Below, one piece after another: positions 9,411 to 21,645 of a stretch of DNA of 64,000 bases. The DNA lies in assembly GCA_026724425.1 (NCBI GenBank), contig JAIUCV010000011.1, positions 10,375,501 to 10,439,500 of the forward strand, read 5' to 3'. The position numbers and the translations under genes are program-made. Each line of letters opens with the position of its first letter. The stretch's first letter is position 1. The notes beneath the pieces were generated by a model. That model searched no databases. It had not been told where the DNA came from and worked only from the letters and a program-made list of their open reading frames with translations. Source of the DNA: Erythrophleum ivorense (Eukaryota; Streptophyta; Magnoliopsida; Fabales; Fabaceae).

Positions 9411-12400
9411 AGTGTGAGTTTGATGGTCCCCTTTGAATTCCACGAGTTGTGGGCCAACTTTGGTAATGTAAATGAGTTGTATGTATGTAATTAAATATTA
9501 GAACGTGTTGTATGAGCTCATATGGTCTGTGTGATACCGAATGGAATTTTTATATGCGACGTAACGCGAAATAAGGCATTATTTTAATATCATTTTCTAT
9601 TCCCTTTTGTTCAATTGATCATGTGAGACTTAGAAATGATCGGAAGCATGCTAGAAATATATAGTGTTACAACTTTTTCCCCATTTCCACCGACCTTCTT
9701 TGCTACCCAACATAGAGGAGTTTCTACCTTAGAGAGACACTCAAGAGAGAGGAGGAAAGAGAAAGAAAAACTCCATGGAAAGGTAAGAAAATTGATGGAA
9801 TTTTATGGTCTTTCCTTTAGCAACTTAAATCTCCTCCTTCCCACCTTTCTTTCTATGATTTTATTGATGGGTTTGGTTCTATTTTGAGCTCTGTTCAGAG
9901 GGGAGAAGTTTGAAATTCAAGGGAGGAACCAAAGCAAAGGAATAGGCTCTTGAGAAAAGCTAAACATCTCATGCTTCTTCTCCCTTGCTCCTATGAGTGT
10001 GTGTCTCAACCTCATATAGGTCAGTCAAGGGGAGATTAATTTTGAGCCAAACCAAATGTGTCACTTATGTTTTAGAGTGTAGGAAGCAAGATGGTGCAAA
10101 GGAATCCAAGAAAGAACCATTGAATTGCAATATGCCTAGCCCAGGAATTCAATTGCACCTTGACTTGTAAGAAGCCTTCTAGCCATAATTTAAGGTGTCT
10201 AAGAGTTTGTATGAGTATCTAAGACATCAAGGAAGCCTCCCACATGCATCTACCATTAAAGAAACAAAAAAATGTCTATGAGCCCAAGACAATATATATG
10301 TCTCGGCTTAGAGGCGTTCATCGACCTAGAGAGTATTTTAATTTGTTCCAAGGCTAAAATGGCACTACATATGATGGAAGAACATGAGAGGAAGCCTTGA
10401 AAAAATTTTAGAAGCCATAGATGGTGAGATGGGAGTATAGGTTCCATAATATAGCATAATGAAGCAACTCCTAGTTAGGCTCCTTAAAATAAATGTATGA
10501 TGGCTCCAAGGGGTTTCAATGGAGTAAAAAATCATAGATTAAAGGAGATAAAGGAGCCAAGATCATGAATTCCTAAGGTTGCTTCATTAGGTGCTCTATG
10601 GAACCATATTGAAGTCTTGGAACCAAGTAGGCTTCTATATGAAGTGTGTAATGCTAGAGTTTAATCCAATGATCTAAAAATGCCTTACTTGATGTGTTTC
10701 GGCCAAGAGAATCTCGCTCTTCAAAGTCTCATGGTTGGGCCGAGAAGAGGGAGGAAAATTTTAAAGTAAAAGTATGGAATATTGGTTCCAAGGTAGGTCT
10801 CTCTCATTTCTTTCATACATTCTTGAGTAGTTTCTTGTCCTTAGATATGTGTATATATGGTTATGCTATGTAAAATGTTTCTACTAATTGTCCATATGCC
10901 ATGGTATCATGTTGCTTTGTTTATGCTCTTGAAAGATATTTTATGAATGTGTTTTAGTTTGCATAAGCTTGGTGAAGCCAAAAGTCCCTTAGTTAAGGTG
11001 AGGATGAGTCAAAAGTCCCTAATAATGGGTGAGACAAAGCCAAAAGTTTCTAGAAGAACAAGACTTAGTTAAAAGTCCCTTGAAAGTGGGTGAGACAAGT
11101 CTAAAAGTCATAAAAAATTAGTGAAGCTAAACCATTGTCTTGGCAAGCCTATGTGTGATGAGTGTACTTTCTTAAATGAGAAAAATGTATTATGCATGTT
11201 CATGAATTGCTAGATTGCCATGCATTCATCTTTGGGCTTGAAACTATATTCATTATGTATGATTGAAAAAGGTGAAGAGCTATTGGGATTCCTAGAATTT
11301 CACTCTTCCCTCCCTATTGCCTAACATGCCTAGGTAGACTAAGGGAGCAAAGAAATGGGAACCACCACACTTGAAGGCAAGAAGATTTTCAAGGGAGTTA
11401 CTAAATGCTTATATTGTAACTATTTTGTTGTCAAATGATGTAATTCCATGATGTACATGATATATGACCTCCTAAACATATGTAATATATATGGTGTATG
11501 TATGGGAATTGGAAATGTATGAATGATATTGAATGTCTTTGGCATTGAAATGCAAAGATATGTATGTAGGATTCTTATGTATATCAACAAGTGGGAGAGT
11601 GAAATTGTGATGTATGGATATTTATACCCTTAGGACATGTTTAGTAGTTGTTTTTATGCTCTCCCATGTGCTCAAGTGGTCTTGGAGAAGCTAGAAGTCA
11701 AAATGGTCCATAATTGACCCTTTAGGAGACATAAAAGCGTCATTTTACAACCCTACGTTACAAACTAACCAAATGGACTAATTTTCCTATAAAATTTGGC
11801 ACACATATAGGTCTCATCTAGATATTTTTGGGAATCTAAAAACTAGATTATTTGGAGCTCTAGAGAATTAATTATGAATTTCCAAAGTTGGCAAAAGGCT
11901 GCTAAAATGGTCTAAACATTGTTCATATGGTCAATTTCTTCTTCTATGTCATCTAAGGGCCTAGTGGTATCCAATGGCTATAAAATTTTATAGCCATAAA
12001 CTATACTTAATAAGCTTTCCATGGCCACTGAGATCACCTCATTTGGAAGTTTGATCAGAGAGATATGAATTTTTAAAATTTGGAGTTAGTATTAGTAATG
12101 TAGCAGTACCTTTGGTACTGTTCTATCAATTTTTAGTGGCTAAACATTTCTATTTTGGTCTAGAATTATTTTTATCCTAAATGTAACATCTGTAGCTTTC
12201 CAAAATCTCATAGTATGCTTAATTTTAATTTTTCTAAAATTAGTTATGAGGTTTTGAAGTTTATATCAGTAACCTGTGATAGTAAACCTAGGTAGCTAGA
12301 CCTTTGGTGATTGTCTATTATCAATCATGATTCTAATGATGTTTTATGACTTGGAATGATTTTTACAATATAGGGGACATCTAGAGCTTTCGAGAAAGCT

Positions 12401-12752
12401 ATCATTTACTTGGTTTTGATTTTTCTAGATTTAATTATAAATTTTCAAAGTTGATGATAGAAACTTGAACCCTGGAGCCCGAGACTGATCTTGTATTTTT
12501 GAGTATGGATGTCCTAAGCTCAGGAAAAATGGAACATTTTAGGATGGTTCTGACTTGTATACATGTATTTGGAATAGAAAATAATATGGATGAGTTCATG
12601 TGGCCCACAGAATGTGAAAGAAAAATTTTAAGTTCGACGTAACAAAAATAATCCATTATTTTATTCCATTTTCTTATGGAAATTGCTATACTAAGGGATT
12701 TGAGTTAATTAAATGAGTAAGAAAGGATAGAAAAATATGGTATTAAAATAGT

Positions 12753-13653
12753 ACCAAAAAGTGTAGCCAAAAAAAGTTATAACACAATAGCTCCAGCTGC
12801 AATTTCACAGATGCAGCATTTTTAAACTCATATTTTGAGGATTTTAAAGGGGGTTTTGATGCTCTAAGGAGGAGGCTGACATTCTGGGATATTTGGGGGC
12901 TTAAGAAGCAGTATGGAGCATTTTAGGAGTAGAAGAAAGCTTTTAGTTAAAGTGAAACAAAGATCATCTCCTAATTTTCTATATTCCTTCTCTTTTCTCT
13001 ATATTCATGGATGTTTTTGCTATTTCCTCTAATTTTGATATTAGATTATATAGTATTTATGAGTTAAACATTTTAACTTAGGATTATGATGAAACTTAAC
13101 ATGTAATATATTGATAATACTCTCTTTAATTGCAATTAATGATATAATTTGTGTATTTAATATTTGTTCTTCATGCTTCTATACTTGTGAAAACTATTAA
13201 ATGATTTAGGAAACCTAAATAAACTTGGAAAAGCAAATTTAGAAGTAGACCATGGATTGGATAGTGTTAGTTTATGAAGCTTGTAATATTGAGTGGATTG
13301 ATTTGCTTGTAGAATAAAAATATGCCTACCAACTTTAATAGCCACATTTGGACCTATTCTTAATAATATGTCTTGGTTAATTATATACAAAATTATGAAC
13401 TGGTTAGAGGAAAACCTATAGATAATTTAAAAGATGTTTATAAGTAATTTAAAATCCTAGATTAGGAAAAATCATCATTAAAAGTAATATAAATTGTCTC
13501 TCATTTATTTTGTTATTTTTATATCTTTAATTCAATTCAATTTCTTATCATCTTGATTATTGGCTTAATTTAAATTAAGATGCCTAATTTTACAATAAGA
13601 ATAATTAATATGATATTGCTAATAGATTAGCATTTAGCACTTTAATGGCATTT
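12753..13653. other. Right half of the unassigned repeat split by the solo LTR
   Basis: This is the continuation of about 4960-5233 across the LTR insertion. It contains AGCTCCAGCTGCAATTTC and long AT-rich text without an open frame. The uneven composition suggests an older transposable-element LTR or leader, but no terminal motif or coding domain identifies it. Confidence 0.35.
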
Positions 13654-16600
13654 TGTAATAGCCAGTAATTTTTATAATGGCTTAACCCTAAAATAAAGAT
13701 AAGGGAAAGGATAAAGAGTAGTAGAAGTCTAATTAAAATAAAGAACAAGGGATGAAAGTCCACTTAAAACCTAAAAAAAAGTTCCTAAATGAACTCTACA
13801 AAGAAACAAGGGTAAAATAATAATATATGAAATTAGCAATATGATGAGAAAATAAATTATTTTTTCTTCATATAAGGTCAAATAAAGTTATTAGAGACTC
13901 CAAAAAGTTAAAATAGGCCAAAATCCTGATTTCACACATATTGAAAAATCCAGTAACATTTAGGTAAATTTGACAATTTTAAGCCACTAAAGGCTTAGAA
14001 TTATTTTTTTAAGTGTGAGAGCCAATAAAATAAATAAAGTAGTATAGTAAAATAAAAATATAGGATTCATAGGCTAGATTATAGAAAAGTTCAAATCATA
14101 GGCAAAATTGTCTAAGAAATTGTTATTTTCATGCTTTGGAGTGTGTACACCTAACAAGTCACTTCATCTTTTCCTTCTTAAACTTGGCATACTAGCAACA
14201 AAAAGAAAGAGAAAGTGCAACAAAAATTTCAGCCAAAAATGGAGGAGAAAAAGAAAAAAGATAAAAGAAGTTTTTACATGGATTTTGGATTTGTAGCTAG
14301 ACATATGGGTTCAAGAGCATCTTTGTAGAAGAAAATTTAAGCAAAGTATCATACCTAGTATTTTTCTAAATTTCTAGACAATAAAAGGGAAGATAATAAA
14401 TATGATAATAAGGGACTAGATGTAACATCCATCGTTTTAAAAGTTGTAAACTAAATGGATTACTAAAGGAAGTCCTTTAAATTGAGTAATTAGTGACCCA
14501 GTAAAATTAGAATAATAATCTAGACAATTAGAAATGGGGATACAAGGCTTAAGATACCTAGAAACTTGAGCCAAAATAACTAAACAAAAATTGACGAAAA
14601 TGGAGTGGCATTTTCTATAATTTTGAGCAACTTTTAGAAAATTTAAAGGAGGGATCTTTAAATGGGAAAATTAAGTTTTTCAGGGTTTTCGGAGGTTTTA
14701 AAAATCATACAAACCCCTAAAATGGTTAAAATCTCTCTGGTTTATGTTTTAGAGTGTCGATTTACTAAAACTTTAATCGATTCATTTGGAAAGGTTTTTA
14801 ATTCAGTTTGGGTGAAACGAATGGCATTTTATGAATTAGAGGACCTAAATTTTATAATAGAAAAGACAGATCTCAAAAAAAGGTTGAAGTGAGCCTAAAT
14901 GGAAAGAACCGAGAAAATGGACAAATTTGAAATTTTGAAAAAGTCTTAAATGAGCCTCCTTGTGATTTATTTGCATGTCTTACCTCTTTCTATTCTAAAA
15001 CAAAAGGGGGACTAACTTGAGGAGGTGCACTAAAGGAAGAGCAAAGGAGGGAGAAAACATAGCAAAAAGTGTAAGAATTTCATAGATTTTCATGTCTTCT
15101 CTTTCCCTACTTTTGCTGTAAAACAGAAGGGGGACCAGCTTAAGAAGGCGCACCAAAGGAAGAGCAAAGGAGGCAGAAAACATAGCAAAAAGTGTAAGAA
15201 TTTCATGGATTTTCATGTTTTCTTCTTCACTAATCCTATTCCTCTTTTTCTCCTCTTTTCTCCCATAGTTTTGGTGACTAATTTGGGACTGATTTATGGT
15301 TGGTTCAATAGAAGAAAGTTAGAATTGGAAGGAGAAGCTAGAAGTACTTGAAAGCTCATTGAAAAAGCTTTGAAATAAGGAAAGAACTATGGTCTTTTAT
15401 TGCTTCCTCTTGCTTGCTCTTCTCATGGTAGTTTCAGCCAACCCTAAGCTTACTCAATATAGAATGAATTCAAGCCAAAACAAGGTAGAGACAAGGGTTT
15501 TCAAGCAAGAGGAATAAGAATATGCAATTAGATTTAAAAGATAAGCTTTAGAATTTAAGTTATGTAACTTAGGGTTTTTTATTACACCTAGCCATTTTTT
15601 AAGCTTTCTAAGAATAGTCTAGCCTATGTAAGAGTATGTATGAGATTTTAAGACACCTAGGAAGTTTCACAAGTGTCAATTCCCTAAGAAAAATCAAGCA
15701 AACTCCATGGGTCCATATTCTTACTCATGTCTTGGCCAAGGCTAGAAGTAGCACATAGGGAGAATTTTAATTAATTCTAAGGATGGGAATGGCCTAGATA
15801 TGATTAATAAACATCACGGGAAGCATTAGTTTGAATTTAGAAATCATTGTTTGTGATATGGAGGTTTAGGTTCCTTTTTAAGATATAAAAAAGCAACTTG
15901 AATCTAGGCTCCTTGAATTGAAATTGTGATGACTTCAAAGAGTCTAAATGGAGTCAAGAGACTTAGATTAAATGAGAAATTACAACCAAGATCATGAATT
16001 CTAAGGGTTATATGGAACTATAACCATGTCTTAGACCAAAGTAAGCTTACGTAGAGTTTGTATAAGATTATAACTTGTTCCAATGATGTAATTGTGTCTT
16101 ATTTGATGTGTCTAAGCCAAGAGAATCAAGCTCCACCAAGTTGTGTGTGTGGTTGAGAAGGAGAAAGGAAAGACTAAGGAAGGAGGTTGTGATTTTTGAT
16201 TCAAGGTAGCTCTTTAACCTTTTCTTGCATGTATTTCTTGGATGTTTGATTATTTTTGGATGCTTATATGTATGTTTGAACTATGAGATATGTTTATAGC
16301 TATTAATTTCATGTCATGGTATCATTATGCTTCTTGAATGAGATTTTGAATGCAAGATGGCTTGAATAGATATGGTTGTGCCAAAAGGCCCTTAGAATAG
16401 GTAAGGATGAGTCAAAAGTCCCTACAAATGGGTGAGACAAAGCCAAAAGTCTCAAGAAATAGTGAGGCTAAGTCAAAAATTCCTTAAAATAGGTAAGGCA
16501 AATCCAAAAATTCTAAGGAAATTGGGTCAGGCTAGACCAATATCCATTAGAGCTTATGTTTGGTTTGTATGAACCTATGTGACATGGAAATATGTTTATG

Positions 16601-19600
16601 TACGTTTTTAAAAGCTTTTGTGACATACTTGCATTCTTTGATTTGAAAACATGCCATGTATATATGCTTGAAAGGGTAAAAGAGCTATTGGGATTCTTTG
16701 AATCTCACTTTTTTCCTACATCTGTCTATGTCTACGTGAACTAAGTAAAGCAAGAAATAGAGGCCACGCACTTTAAAGACTAGAACTTTGGCAATAGTTT
16801 AGGAAATTTTACATTTTGATGTCATCGTTTATCATTATATGATGTATATGTGATGTAAACCTTTGAGCATGCTTAAATACATGTATTTATGATGTATGCA
16901 TCAATTTTAAAGTCAAATAAATGGTTATGTAGATTTTTGACATCATGGAGCCCTTATGCACATATGTATAGATTCAAGTAGAATGTTGATTTTGAGATGT
17001 ATGATGATTTGGACCATTTAGGATACTCTTAGAGGTTGTGTTTATACTTTTGCATATGCTCAAATGTTTGTGAAATGATTGGAAGACCATTTGGTGCATA
17101 TTTGACCTCTTTATAGTTTTGAGAGTGACATAATCTGGTGCTGAATCAAAGTCTAACCAAATGAGTGGTTTTGGGCATGAAATTTGGCATGATTATAGGT
17201 ATCATCTAGAGCTTTTCACATAGCTAAATAACACCTAATTTGGAGCTCTAGAGAATTTATTATAAATTTTCAAAATTTGCCAAATTATGTAGAATTGTCC
17301 CAGTTACTATTCATATGGTCAGTTTGCATTTCTATGTCATTTGAAGGTCAAATGAAGTCCAATTCTCATTAAATTTTATATTCATAAACTATATATCATA
17401 AGTTTTCTATAGCCACTGAGAGCACCTCATTTGGAGTTCTATAGATGGAGAAATAAATTTTTAAAATTTAAATTTAGCTGCAGGATGCATTAGTGATTAG
17501 TGTTACTATTCCATTAATTTTTCTAGGGCAAACCTAGTTGTTTTGATCTAAAAGTTTTATGGCAATTAGAGAACATCTGTAGCTTTCTAGAATGGTATAA
17601 TTTGCATGATTTTGATTTTTCTAAAAGTAATTATGATTTTTCAAAATTCATATTAGAATATAAAATTCTTGGAAAAATGCAAAGCCACATGTCATTTCAT
17701 GTTACATGGCATAAATCTAACTTTTGGGCTTTAAATTGAGTTAGTTCTAGTTGAACACATGTGTTAAGGTCTAAAGATTGATATGGTAAGCTCATATGGC
17801 CCATTTGGCAAATAATGATTTATTTTGGCTTTCCATATCAATTATTTTCACTACCTAAGGTGCGATTTTCATGCAAATAAATGCCATAAGCTATTTATGC
17901 TACGGATTAAGTCCTATATAGTCATGGTGTTACACTATAGGCTCAAATAAAATGAAAGGAAATGGTTAAAAGAGTGAAAGATATAAAATAGAAGGAAAAT
18001 GGGCCAATCTAACTGAAAAATAAAAAAAATTAGAGATTTAAATATCATGAGATTTAACATGAGAAACACATATCTCTTATTATAATATGATAAAATAAGA
18101 TTAATAGATTAACTAGATAAGGTCAAATTGATTAAATCTCTAATAGTATACAAATTAAGCTTCTCAGTGGTGATATTTTAGACTAGATTTTTTCAGACTA
18201 TTTTAAGTCCTTGAATCCTCTGAATAGATATTTTTAATGAAGTAAAAAGGCTAAAACTTAATATGGAGCAATTAGTTTTCAAAATAAAAAGTGAGCTAAT
18301 CAATATTTTTAAAATTGTTAAAAATATCTTCCTTTCTTCCTTATAATATCACATCATCTTTATCTCTCCCTCATAACCAACTAATTCCAACTCTAAACCA
18401 GGTTTCCTATGGCGTGAAAAGGAAGCAAAATAGGTATGGAAACTATGCAAATTTTTGCTATATACTAGTTAGAAAGTCTCTACTTCTCTTCATGCTCTTT
18501 TTAATGGGAGTTTTAGTTTCTTGAAAAGGTGAACTTTATGGCTAACTTCTTGAGGAAAAGATGAGATTTGAAGAACTAGATACACCACAAGAATCACCAT
18601 TCAAAGGTTTTCAAACAAGGTATGCCTTAAGCTAGAAAAATTGTTATTTTTTGAGTCTTCATTTCCTCCATGGTTCAGCCTATAGAGAGAGAGAGGGAAG
18701 AGAAGGTATGAGCTTAATGAAAGCTTGATAGAAACAAGGGCTTAGAAGGAAGGAAAGTAAGATTATGCAAAGAAAAGTACATAAGAAGCTATGGAATTCA
18801 AGTAGAAGTCACCTAAGGTCCTAGACAAACTATAGAAATTTTAAAACCCTAGGAAGATATTTGAATCTTTTAAGGCCATACTTAAACTAGAAATGAGTCA
18901 TAGATATCCTACATCCTTCAAATTTCCCATAAAAGTCATAAGTATGTATGTATGTGTCTTGACCAAGGTAGGGATGAAGCATTTAGGGAATTATTTCATG
19001 GATTCTAAAGCTTTAGATGGTCTAGATATGAGATATGAACGATAATTGAACCATTGGAATGAATTTACTTTTGTAAGTGAAAAGTTAAGGTTCAAAAAGG
19101 GCTAAATGAAGCAACTTAAAGCTAGACATATTTAAGCTTGTACTTGACGGCCCTAATGAGTTCCATTTGAGTCATATAGCTCATATGTAGTGAGATCTTA
19201 AGGCCTAGAAATTAAATCATAAGAGTTACCACTTAAGGCATCTAAAGTGACTTAAGTTTATGTATTAAGTTCTAATAAGTATATGTAGTGATGGAATGAG
19301 ATGGAACAAATTCCAATTAATTGCCTTGTATCTAAATTGACATATTAAGGCTAAGCTAATGTGATTACACATTTGTGTGTGTGTCAACTTAAGAAGGACT
19401 AATAGAAAAGAAAAGAGCAAGTGGGTTAATGGTTTGTCAAAGTTTCTAGTTTTAAAAGGTAACTGGCTCTTCCTTTCTTACATGCATTTGGATGCATTTA
19501 AGTTACAATGCTTTATATGTATCAATTTTTTGATAATTGCATGAGTTATATTTTAAATTGGCTCCTTAGCATGAGTTTTTATGTATATATGAGTTAAGTT

Positions 19601-19800
19601 TTAGCTCTTAGTATGAGTGGTAGGGAATTGAGCGCAGTAGTTCTTCCCTAACCTAGAGTTAAGCCCAGTCAGTATGTTTTGATACCATGGCTAGAAGAGT
19701 ACAAAGTTTCATGATAATTCTATGTTTGAGTTGTTTTATGTGCATATGGCCTTGGATTTCTATCTATAATCACTTAATTTTCAACTTACAACTTAATTAA
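13654..19800 (+). mobile_element. Degraded long LTR, split by a nested solo LTR; 3' end not found
   Basis: It starts TGTAATAGCCAG. The sequence resumes at 17940 after the nested LTR and shares leader blocks with the other LTRs, such as 'TGTCTTGACCAAGG' near 18955 and the GGTAACTGGCTCTTCC region near 19460. The minisatellite and 180-bp array are not recognisable, and the text changes character near 19800. The 3' portion therefore appears lost or too diverged. No target duplication could be assigned, so the end is approximate. Confidence 0.5.
14421..17934 (+). mobile_element. Nested solo LTR, 3.51 kb
   Basis: It starts TGTAACATCCATCG and ends CATGGTGTTACA. The flanking 5 bases are CTAGA at 14416-14420 and CTATA at 17935-17939, one mismatch apart. 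A pair of near-identical leader segments, about 130 bases apart, starts at 15000 and 15120. The minisatellite lies at 16376-16550 and the inverted repeat GGATTCTTTGAATCTC near 16691. No internal gag-pol is present. Confidence 0.85.
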
Positions 19801-19829
19801 GAACTCAAGCCTCACTCATTATAGGAACA

Positions 19830-20574
19830 TAACTAAAAAAAAATCAAAACTTGACAAATTATTCATAAATGTTTCAAAACTAGAAAAGTGTGAAAATACC
19901 AAATAATAGGCTAATTGCTAAAAATGAAAAAAAAATTCAGAAATGATATGGAAAGCTAAACAAAAATCCTATTGTGAAATTTCTTCTAAAGAGATGTAGA
20001 AGATGATAGAGACCTACAAGACCATGGGTGCATCAAAGAAAGCTAGATTTCAAAAGGGATGAGAAGGAAGAGGTGTGTTGAAGAAAGCTAGACCTAAGAA
20101 ATATGAAGATGTAAGAGGGAAGAGAGATCTACACTGCCAAACATGAGAGAGAAAGAGGGACAAGATGAATATTGATTAAAAGAGATGAACTTATGCTGTA
20201 AATAAAGGGACTACAACATGACTAAAAACAACCATGGTTAAGTCTTCATCTTAACCATAGTTATTTAAATAACCATGGCTAAGCCTTGAATAATCATGGT
20301 TAAGCCACTGAGTGGTAGTTTAACCACCTACTTATAGCTATAGTTAAGCCAAGGTATAACCATAGTTATTATGAAACTGTGGTTAGGCTCTTGGCTTAAG
20401 CATAGTTTATTTAACCATGACTGTGTTTTAACTAGCTTAACTATGGTTACAAATAACCATGGTTAAATTTTTGTTATAACCACAATTATAATAACTGTGG
20501 TTAAGATGTGTCTTGGCCACAATTTTTTTAATCGTGGCTATGACACTATCCCTAAACACCTATTTTTTTGTAAT
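19830..20574. mobile_element. CACTA element end with AACCATGGTT-type subterminal repeats
   Basis: The right boundary reads CCTATTTTTTTGTAATG. Its reverse complement, CATTACAAAAAAATAGG, differs by one base from the usual CACTACAAAAAAATAGG-like CACTA terminus. Inside it, about 20220-20530 holds a dozen direct and inverted copies of TTAACCATGGTTAA variants. Dense, mixed-orientation subterminal repeats are a hallmark of CACTA transposons, where they bind the transposase. The left end was not found, and it is not shown that this element is the one at 2989-4700. Confidence 0.65.
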
Positions 20575-21645
20575 GTAAAGAAAGTATAAATGTCAAATGT
20601 TTTAAGCATATATTTAGATCTCTTAAATTCTTTTAGCAACCAAAGTTAAAGAAGTAATTTATAAATTAATATATGCCACATCTTAATGCATGTAATTTAC
20701 TAACCCAAAAAAAAAAGGATGTACAATTTGGTGACTACCTAGAAGTTGGTGAACAAAAAGGAACTATACACTTTATTTTACTTGACTATCTAATATAGGC
20801 ATTCTTTTGATAAAAAATTTCTCCTTAAACCCAAATGCCAAAGTATGCTTCAACAAATGATGATTATTTATTTAAATATTGAATCTTGTTCATGACCAAG
20901 TTAAAAGTAGTTTTATTCCCTACACACTCAGCACATCTTTGTGCTTTTGCCAACACTATGAAAACCAAAGCTAGCTAGCTAGCATCTTTCCTTGCTAGGT
21001 TATAAAAGGGTTATTTATAAAGAACTTAAAGAAAAAATTGACAATAAATGAGAAGGCAATATAATTCAAATTGAGAAAAGAATAGGTGCTGCCATTAATA
21101 CCATAAAGCAAAAGATCAATAAATTAATAGTTTATACAAAAGACTAGAAATCTTAGTTTTAGAGCACGTAAATTCAAGCATTTACATATTCTCTCATATT
21201 CACAAAGACATTCAAGGGAAAAAGAGAAATAGTACAAGTAAGATATTTGAATTTAAAAAATCTTTTTCAATATATTGAAATTTAAAGAATCTTCTAAAAG
21301 TATAACATGTTTTCACACCACATGAACTGAGGACAACATTCCAAAAACAAACTAATATACAATTAATCTGAAGGCTTGAAACTAGCCTTTGTTTTAATGA
21401 CATATCCTAAAGGACAAAGAAGTGACTTTCTCAAACAAAAGATTCTTCTCAAATTAATCACATAAAGCCCTATCCCTGCTCTTCCTAACAACAACAATAT
21501 AAACCCTTCTTTAACAAAATGGTAAAATTAGTATTCCCTTCATTGTTGATTCATAGCATTCCAAACATACTACTACACTTACGGGAGGAAGGGATAAAAG
21601 GAGATTTTTTTCACTAATTTTGATGACTTTTTATCCCTTTCATTT
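20575..21645. other. Unassigned AT-rich sequence, no gene seen
   Basis: There is no open frame with recognisable similarity and no terminal repeats. It contains a short AGCT tandem run near 20970. After removal of the retroelement at 21646-36292, this DNA joins the sequence at 36298. Confidence 0.5.

Larger units (their letters stand above)
5853..9671 (+). mobile_element. Nested solo LTR, 3.82 kb
   Basis: It starts TGTAACGTCCAG and ends TAGTGTTACA. The flanking target duplication has one mismatch: ACTTC at 5848-5852 and ACTTT at 9672-9676. The head resembles those at 21646 and 32701 (TTTGAAAAGCAAGTCCC block). The tail ends like the GTGTTACA group, so the copy combines features of both LTR types. 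A minisatellite lies at 7718-7900 and the GAGATTC/GAATCTC inverted repeat at 8031-8047. No internal domain follows. Confidence 0.9.
5234..12747 (+). mobile_element. Solo LTR (3.69 kb net) split by a nested LTR
   Basis: It starts TGTAATATTCGGG and ends GGTATTAAA, a decayed version of the GGTGTTACA end seen in its relatives. It is flanked by a perfect 5-bp duplication, ATAGT, at 5229-5233 and 12748-12752. No internal gag-pol is present, so it is a solo LTR. A second LTR (5853-9671) interrupts it 619 bases in. The remainder from 9677 carries leader blocks, a CCAAAAGTCC minisatellite at about 10972-11130, a weak inverted repeat at about 11286 and the 3' repeat array. Without the insert the LTR is about 3,690 bp, matching 40662-47240 and 54329-58041 net of their inserts. 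Confidence 0.9.

Noticed and set aside
19370..19386. GATTACA followed by CATTT as the end and duplication of the LTR starting at 13654
   Set aside because: The position falls in the middle of the LTR block order, with homologous leader and later blocks continuing beyond it.
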